NCBI GenBank assembly: GCA_965215855.1
Contig: CBDCER010000002.1
Span: 1 to 64,000 of the forward strand
Direction: 5' to 3'
Length of the DNA stretch: 64,000 nt
Source: J027 sp965215855
GTDB taxonomy: Bacteria > Chloroflexota > Anaerolineae > Aggregatilineales > J027
A program made the translations under genes and the position numbers. This document shows positions 59,702-64,000 of the stretch, in pieces; the stretch's first letter is position 1, and every line of letters begins with the position of its first letter. The notes beneath the pieces are model-generated. The model saw only the letters and a list, made by a program, of their open reading frames with translations. It did no database searches and was not told where the DNA came from.

Positions 59702-61116
59702 ACACGGTAATTAAGAACCTCCTGCCCCGCACGCTATTCGGATTATTTCCACTGGTGGTAGGCATTCTGGTGGCGGTGGGAGTCATCGTCTTCATTCTGT
59801 TCTGGGAAGGCAATATTCTGGATGTGAGGGTAAACGACATCACCCTCGATACTGAAGAAGCGGCGATTGAGGCCCGCGAACGCCTAGAACGTGGCGAGTC
59901 AGTCGCTGACATTGCCGACTCTTATGGGGACGCGGTAGACAGTTTCAACGAAGATCGCATGATGCCCCGCAACCAGGCCCAACGTATCTCAAACGAAGTT
60001 ACCGAACTTCTGTTCACGCGCACAGATCTGGGTACAGTGATTGGGCCATACGAATCCCGCGATGGCTGGTACGTAGCCGAAATCAGTGACCAGACGGTAA
60101 TCGGCCTGGGAACGGTCTACGACGTGATTGACGAGCGTATTTTGTCGGAAGTGCCGAGCCGGGCAAGGGCCGTGGATTTCTGGCTGCCAGTCTTGCTGTG
60201 TAGTTGTGGGTTGTTGTTGACGTTCTCCGCCGGGCTGTGGAATATCGGTATTGAGGGCCAGGTTGGGATGGGCGCATTGGGCGCAACCAGCATCGCTATA
60301 TTCGCTGGAGAACAGCCTTTGGCAGGTCTTACGCATGAGCAACTGATTGTGGTCGAGCTATTCATGGCGGCAGCAGCCGGTGGTTTATGGGCATTAGTGA
60401 CAGCGATCATGCGGACACGCGGCGGCGTCAATGAGATTTTCGGCGGGGTGGCGATGAACTTTATTGCCAGCAACTTCTCAGCTTATCTGCTGGTCGGCCC
60501 CTGGGCACCACCCAATAGCAGCGGCAGCGCAACCGCACGCTTTTCTAATCGTGCCATTCTAACCAGTATGGACAAGTACGATCTCAGCATGACGACCATC
60601 ATCATCACAGCCGTCTGTTTCTTGTTTGTGCTGATCACGCTGTCAGGAGCGCGGTGGGGATTGCAATTGCGAGCAATGGGCAAGAACGAAAGATCCGCCC
60701 AAATGCTCGGCGTACCAACTGAGCGCAATATCTGGCTGGCGATGACACTCTGTGGCATGATGGCAGGTTTGGCTGGAGGCCACTTGGTACTGTTCACACG
60801 CAAGAATCTGCCCGCCAATGTGTCAGGCGGTATCGGCTTCCTGGCATTGTTGGTGGTGCTGCTGGCATCAATTCGCGTGCTATGGGTTCCGCTTATTTCG
60901 CTGGCTTTTTCAGTGCTATTCACCAGTGGGTTGCCACTTCGTACACGGCTCCAACTCGATCAGTCGTTGGTAGGCGTGTTCGTGGGGTTACTCGTATTCT
61001 TCGTGTTTATTTTTAGTGGTGTGCGCCAACGCCTGGAAGAAATTCTGGGAACAGGAAAGGTGACGCCAGTCGATAGTAGTCCACAGGAGGCCACGGATGG
61101 ATCCAGTTCTGGTTAG
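59698..61116 (+). CDS. BMP-type ABC permease with parvulin-like insert
   Basis: 472 residues against about 350-370 for YufP-like permeases. TM1 (about 12-36) is followed by an extra soluble stretch (about 38-160) before the permease core resumes at FWLPVLLCSCGLLLTFSAGLWNIGIEGQVGMGALG. The insert has the parvulin (PpiC/SurA-type) layout: EARERLERGESVADIADSYG, a middle with MMPRNQ, then TDLGTVIGPYESRDGWYVAEISD near 110-131. The catalytic histidine of parvulins appears replaced (GWY for GYH), so isomerase activity is doubtful. It overlaps the ATPase by 4 bases and the second permease by 20. Confidence 0.88.
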   Translation: MNTVIKNLLPRTLFGLFPLVVGILVAVGVIVFILFWEGNILDVRVNDITLDTEEAAIEARERLERGESVADIADSYGDAVDSFNEDRMMPRNQAQRISNEVTELLFTRTDLGTVIGPYESRDGWYVAEISDQTVIGLGTVYDVIDERILSEVPSRARAVDFWLPVLLCSCGLLLTFSAGLWNIGIEGQVGMGALGATSIAIFAGEQPLAGLTHEQLIVVELFMAAAAGGLWALVTAIMRTRGGVNEIFGGVAMNFIASNFSAYLLVGPWAPPNSSGSATARFSNRAILTSMDKYDLSMTTIIITAVCFLFVLITLSGARWGLQLRAMGKNERSAQMLGVPTERNIWLAMTLCGMMAGLAGGHLVLFTRKNLPANVSGGIGFLALLVVLLASIRVLWVPLISLAFSVLFTSGLPLRTRLQLDQSLVGVFVGLLVFFVFIFSGVRQRLEEILGTGKVTPVDSSPQEATDGSSSG

Positions 61117-62071
61117 TACACTGGCGGGCATTGTTCGTAGCGCCAGCCCGTTGTTGATCGCCAGCCAGGGCGAACTCATCACAGAACGGGCCGGTGTGGT
61201 TAATCTGTCGTTGGACGGCACGATTCTGCTATCCGCGATGGCGGCCTTTGCGGTGTCGTTTACAACCGGCAGCGTAATATTAGGCGTGCTGGCCGCTATG
61301 TTGATTGGTATGGTGGTGGCGCTCATTATTATCGCCAGCAGTGTGTTCTTGAAGCTGAATCAGATCGCAGTGGGCTTTGTGCTAACGTTGCTCTGTGCAG
61401 ATTTGAGTACGTTTCTGGGACGGCAATATGCCAACCAACGCGGCGAGAGTATTCCGCATGGGCCAATTCCCATCCTCGAAGACCTGGGAACCGTCGGAGA
61501 AATCTTCTTTCAGCATAATGTGACGACTTATTTCAGTATAGTGCTGGTTATTTTGGTATGGTTCTGGCTATATCACACGCGGCCCGGGCTGGCACTACGC
61601 GGATTGGGCGAACGCCCCGAAGCCTCGTATGTGCGCGGTGTCCGCGTGCAGTTGTGGCGGTTCATCTATGTGGCGATTGGTGGTGCGTTGGTCGGCTTGG
61701 CCGGAGCTACCTACTCGCTGGATGTACGGCTGGGCTGGAAAGAAAACCTAACGCTTGGTGACGGCTGGATCGCGCTAGCAATTGTGATTTTTGGGGCGTG
61801 GCGGCCTTATCGTATCGCCTTCGGAGCCTATCTGATCGTAGGCTTGCGCTCGCTGGCGCTTTATCTGCAGAAAGAACAACTGCTGGATTTACCGGTGCAA
61901 ATCATTAACACGACACCCTGGGTGCTGATGCTATTAACGCTGATGTTTGTGAGCAGCGGCATGGCCGAATATCTGCTGGTGTTATTCCCAAAGCCCTGGC
62001 GTCCAACGGCGCAACGCTTCTTGCGGGCGAATCCTCCCGCAGCATTGGGAACGAACTTCGAGAAAAACTAG
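61097..62071 (+). CDS. BMP-type ABC permease (YufQ-like)
   Basis: 324 residues, a normal length. It has the YufQ/PnrE-type pattern: RSASPLLIASQGELITERAGVVNLSLDGTILLSAMAAF near the start, and in the second half LALRGLGERPEASYVRGVRV and LTLGDGWIALAIVIFGAWRPYRIAFGAYLIVGL. About eight membrane segments are expected. It completes the importer with the permease at 59698, the double ATPase and the BMP binding protein. Unlike its partners it carries no insert. It starts inside the preceding gene, which suggests coupled translation. Confidence 0.9.
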   Translation: MDPVLVSTLAGIVRSASPLLIASQGELITERAGVVNLSLDGTILLSAMAAFAVSFTTGSVILGVLAAMLIGMVVALIIIASSVFLKLNQIAVGFVLTLLCADLSTFLGRQYANQRGESIPHGPIPILEDLGTVGEIFFQHNVTTYFSIVLVILVWFWLYHTRPGLALRGLGERPEASYVRGVRVQLWRFIYVAIGGALVGLAGATYSLDVRLGWKENLTLGDGWIALAIVIFGAWRPYRIAFGAYLIVGLRSLALYLQKEQLLDLPVQIINTTPWVLMLLTLMFVSSGMAEYLLVLFPKPWRPTAQRFLRANPPAALGTNFEKN

Positions 62072-62182
62072 CCCTGCGTGTCAGTTTTAAGGAGCAAAGA
62101 ACACAGGCGACGAGATGAATGATAGGAGTGTACTATAGCGGAATGCCATTGACCTAGCTCGACTTTGTACATGCTTGGATAC

Positions 62183-62256
62183 AGTCAACTACCGCCACCA
62201 GAGGTGGTAGTTGACTAGATTTTTGATTCCACCGCCTCTGGTGATGGTAGTTCACT
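62183..62256. repeat. Palindromic repeat with alternative hairpins
   Basis: 62183-62216 forms a 14-bp stem with a GCC bulge and AGA loop, followed by AGATTTTT. The left arm (62183-62204) also matches 62235-62256 in inverted orientation at 19 of 22 positions, so a second, mutually exclusive hairpin is possible. It lies 112 bases after the importer operon. It may be a terminator for that operon, a REP/MITE-like repeat, or both. Confidence 0.6.
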
Positions 62257-62294
62257 TAAGGCTATGATTCACATTCAAACGGGGAGAAACTGAC

Positions 62295-63770
62295 ATGGCA
62301 GTTACATACAGAATAGCTTTCTTCATTGTCAGCATCGCTGCGCTTATCGTGATAATCCCAGTACATTCTCAAGATCCTTCTTCAAACCCCATTCCCAACC
62401 CCAGGCAACCAGACGGTGCAACCTATTTCGGTAACCCCGCGCAAGTGCAACCTATCACAACCCGTACCATTCCCGGTCATCCCTTTATGTACGGCGGTGA
62501 AAGCAGCAACATCCATAATGATGCTTACATGAGCGACACCTACACCCATGCTGGCCCTTTGGGGATTCAACCGGAAGTGACGTCTATTGATCTCGGCGCT
62601 ATCTGTGCAACCATAACCTTTGATTCTCACGGACGAATCATCACCACCTGCCTCAACTTGACTACAGCAACACTATTTGTACTAAATGCCGACACCCTAG
62701 AAATCCTCGATTCGCTGGAACTGCCCTACCGAGAAGTATCGCTCGACGATATAGAGTTCCCCGCAGGATCATACTTTTATCTGGACACGCAAGAGCGTAT
62801 TGTGTTACCGGTAGTTGGCAATGAAATTTGGCACCTCGCAGTGACTAATGAGCATAGGTTGGTACTCGAATCTGCGTTTGATCTCAGTGGAGATGTGCCA
62901 GATGGCGACGAGATCAATTCTATATTGCCTGACTTTGAAGGCCTGCTATGGTTTACGACACTTGAGGGTGTTGTTGGCACAATTGATACCACCACACAAA
63001 CCGTGCAAATACTTCCTTTAGAAGGCGAAAAGATCTCGAATTCTTTTGCAGTTGATGAAACAGGTGGCGTTTTTATTGTGACCAATACCGCATTTTATCG
63101 CTTTGATGCAGACGACTCTGGCAAGCCGGTCATCACCTGGCGTGAAGTATATGATCGTGGAACAGCAATCAAGCCAGGGCAAGTTAGCCAGGGCAGCGGC
63201 ACGACTCCTACTATAATGGGCGAAGATTATGTCGTTATCACCGATAACGCCGAACCACAGATGCAAGTCCTCGTTTACCGGCGGGCCGCAGATGTTGCAG
63301 ATGAGCGGTTAGTGTGTTCAGTGCCAGTCTTTCCGCCAGGACGCAGTGCGACCGAAAACTCGGTCATTGCGACTGACCAGTCGATTATTGTCGAAAACAA
63401 TTATGGATATGTTCCTCTGCAAATGGCGGCTGGAATTCTCTCTGAGCCAGGGCTGACACGTATTGATGTTACAACCGATGGCATTTGCGAAATAATCTGG
63501 ACATCTGAAGAACGCATCCCGACCGCTGTAACAAAGTTGTCATTGGCTACTGGCCTGATCTACACCTACACCCGTGATGAAGGCAATATTTTGAACGCAT
63601 CGTGGTGGTTGACAGCCATTGATTTCGCTACAGGAGAAACTGTCTGGGAACAGTATGTAGGAACTGGCCTGAACTTCAACAACAACTATGCGGCTGTCTA
63701 TTTGGGGCAAGATAGCACAGCGTATGTGGGTGTAACTGGTGGCATCGTGGCGATTCGCGATACGGAATGA
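62295..63770 (+). CDS. Secreted propeller-like protein of unknown function
   Basis: 491 residues. A signal peptide (about 1-29, ending VHSQ) leads to repeated beta motifs of the type D-x-x-G-R-I-I-T-T, LNADTLEILDSLELPYR, GLLWFTTLEGVVGTIDTTTQTVQILPL and VDETGGVFIVTNTAFYRFD. These resemble a WD40/PQQ-like or NHL propeller with about six or seven blades. GGGAG stands before the ATG. No catalytic motif or anchor is seen. The preceding repeat at 62183 separates it from the importer operon. Confidence 0.75.
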   Translation: MAVTYRIAFFIVSIAALIVIIPVHSQDPSSNPIPNPRQPDGATYFGNPAQVQPITTRTIPGHPFMYGGESSNIHNDAYMSDTYTHAGPLGIQPEVTSIDLGAICATITFDSHGRIITTCLNLTTATLFVLNADTLEILDSLELPYREVSLDDIEFPAGSYFYLDTQERIVLPVVGNEIWHLAVTNEHRLVLESAFDLSGDVPDGDEINSILPDFEGLLWFTTLEGVVGTIDTTTQTVQILPLEGEKISNSFAVDETGGVFIVTNTAFYRFDADDSGKPVITWREVYDRGTAIKPGQVSQGSGTTPTIMGEDYVVITDNAEPQMQVLVYRRAADVADERLVCSVPVFPPGRSATENSVIATDQSIIVENNYGYVPLQMAAGILSEPGLTRIDVTTDGICEIIWTSEERIPTAVTKLSLATGLIYTYTRDEGNILNASWWLTAIDFATGETVWEQYVGTGLNFNNNYAAVYLGQDSTAYVGVTGGIVAIRDTE

Positions 63771-64000
63771 CCGATAGCAAAACAAAGCCGTAGCCCGTTA
63801 TTGTAGAAGGGTGCGTATCCCAGGCATTGAAAGGGCCGCCGGATTTGTCCAACCTGGAATCTGCTCGACCGAGAACTTTGCGGATAGCGCCCTATTGCCC
63901 CGGAGAAACAATAACCATCTCACAGCAGACCCCAGGTTTAGCCTGGGGATTTATTCCCACGCGGCGATCCCGCTACGGATCTCCCGTGCGTCACACGGAT
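63771..64000 (+). terminator. Downstream region with terminator-like hairpin
   Basis: No gene is seen after 63770. A 7-bp stem (CCCCAGG 63930-63936 with CCTGGGG 63942-63948, 5-nt loop) is followed by ATTTATT and may end the transcript of the propeller-like gene, though it is 160 bases away. The last 50 bases show nothing that I can assign. Confidence 0.45.

Overview
The window is a chromosomal segment from a bacterium that is most likely a member of the Chloroflexota (Anaerolineae-like). This rests on the 16S rRNA, which has the ATTAGAAACCCCGGTAGTCC form of the 785-805 region and GTAAAACGTAGG after the 530 loop. The protein repertoire agrees: Thr/Pro-rich secreted proteins, a Ser/Thr kinase with an extracytoplasmic C-terminal domain, GAF-type histidine kinases and peptide/nucleoside ABC importers. 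The assignment is inference; the 16S gene is complete and can settle it.

Layout. 1-5.2 kb: one complete rRNA operon (16S, tRNA-Ile, tRNA-Ala, 23S, 5S) with a recognisable 23S processing stem. 5.3-9.8 kb: a membrane protein of the DUF4153/DUF4173 type, divergent from a response regulator and membrane histidine kinase pair. 9.9-15.9 kb: a translationally coupled oligopeptide-type ABC importer operon with a Tat-exported binding protein, a fused double ATPase and a permease that contains an internal duplication. 16.3-19.2 kb: an AT-richer three-gene operon (two sulfotransferase-family proteins and a glycosyltransferase) that looks acquired. A gene-poor 0.85-kb stretch follows, holding a small inverted-repeat element. 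20.06-31.5 kb: one giant gene (3817 codons) for a secreted DUF11-repeat surface protein that carries an LPTTG sorting signal, two membrane segments and its own C-terminal sortase domain. It faces a Ser/Thr kinase gene across a clear terminator. 34.0-37.8 kb: a signalling operon (response-regulator/CpaE-like ATPase fusion, sirtuin, GAF histidine kinase, DUF4919 protein). 38.1-46.6 kb: a FemAB-like acetyltransferase, a family-4 glycosyltransferase, a glycosidase-like protein, a 791-residue protein I do not recognise and a secreted protein. 46.7-50.0 kb: purH, an OsmC-family gene and a polyprenyl diphosphate synthase. 50.0-52.1 kb: a compact leftward operon of small proteins ending upstream in a ParB/SerK-like protein. 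52.3-56.5 kb: two convergent secreted clan GH-A glycosidase-like proteins, one of which appears to have lost its acid/base glutamate. 56.7-62.1 kb: a BMP-type (nucleoside-like) ABC importer operon in which both the ATPase and the first permease carry unusual inserted domains. 62.2-63.8 kb: a palindromic repeat and a secreted propeller-like protein.

The strongest candidates for something new are the giant protein that joins a sortase substrate and a sortase in one chain, and the BMP-type transporter whose ATPase has a membrane-hairpin insert and whose permease has a parvulin-like insert. The internally duplicated DppC-type permease and the SerK-like/ACT operon come next. No CRISPR array, phage module or intact transposase gene was seen.
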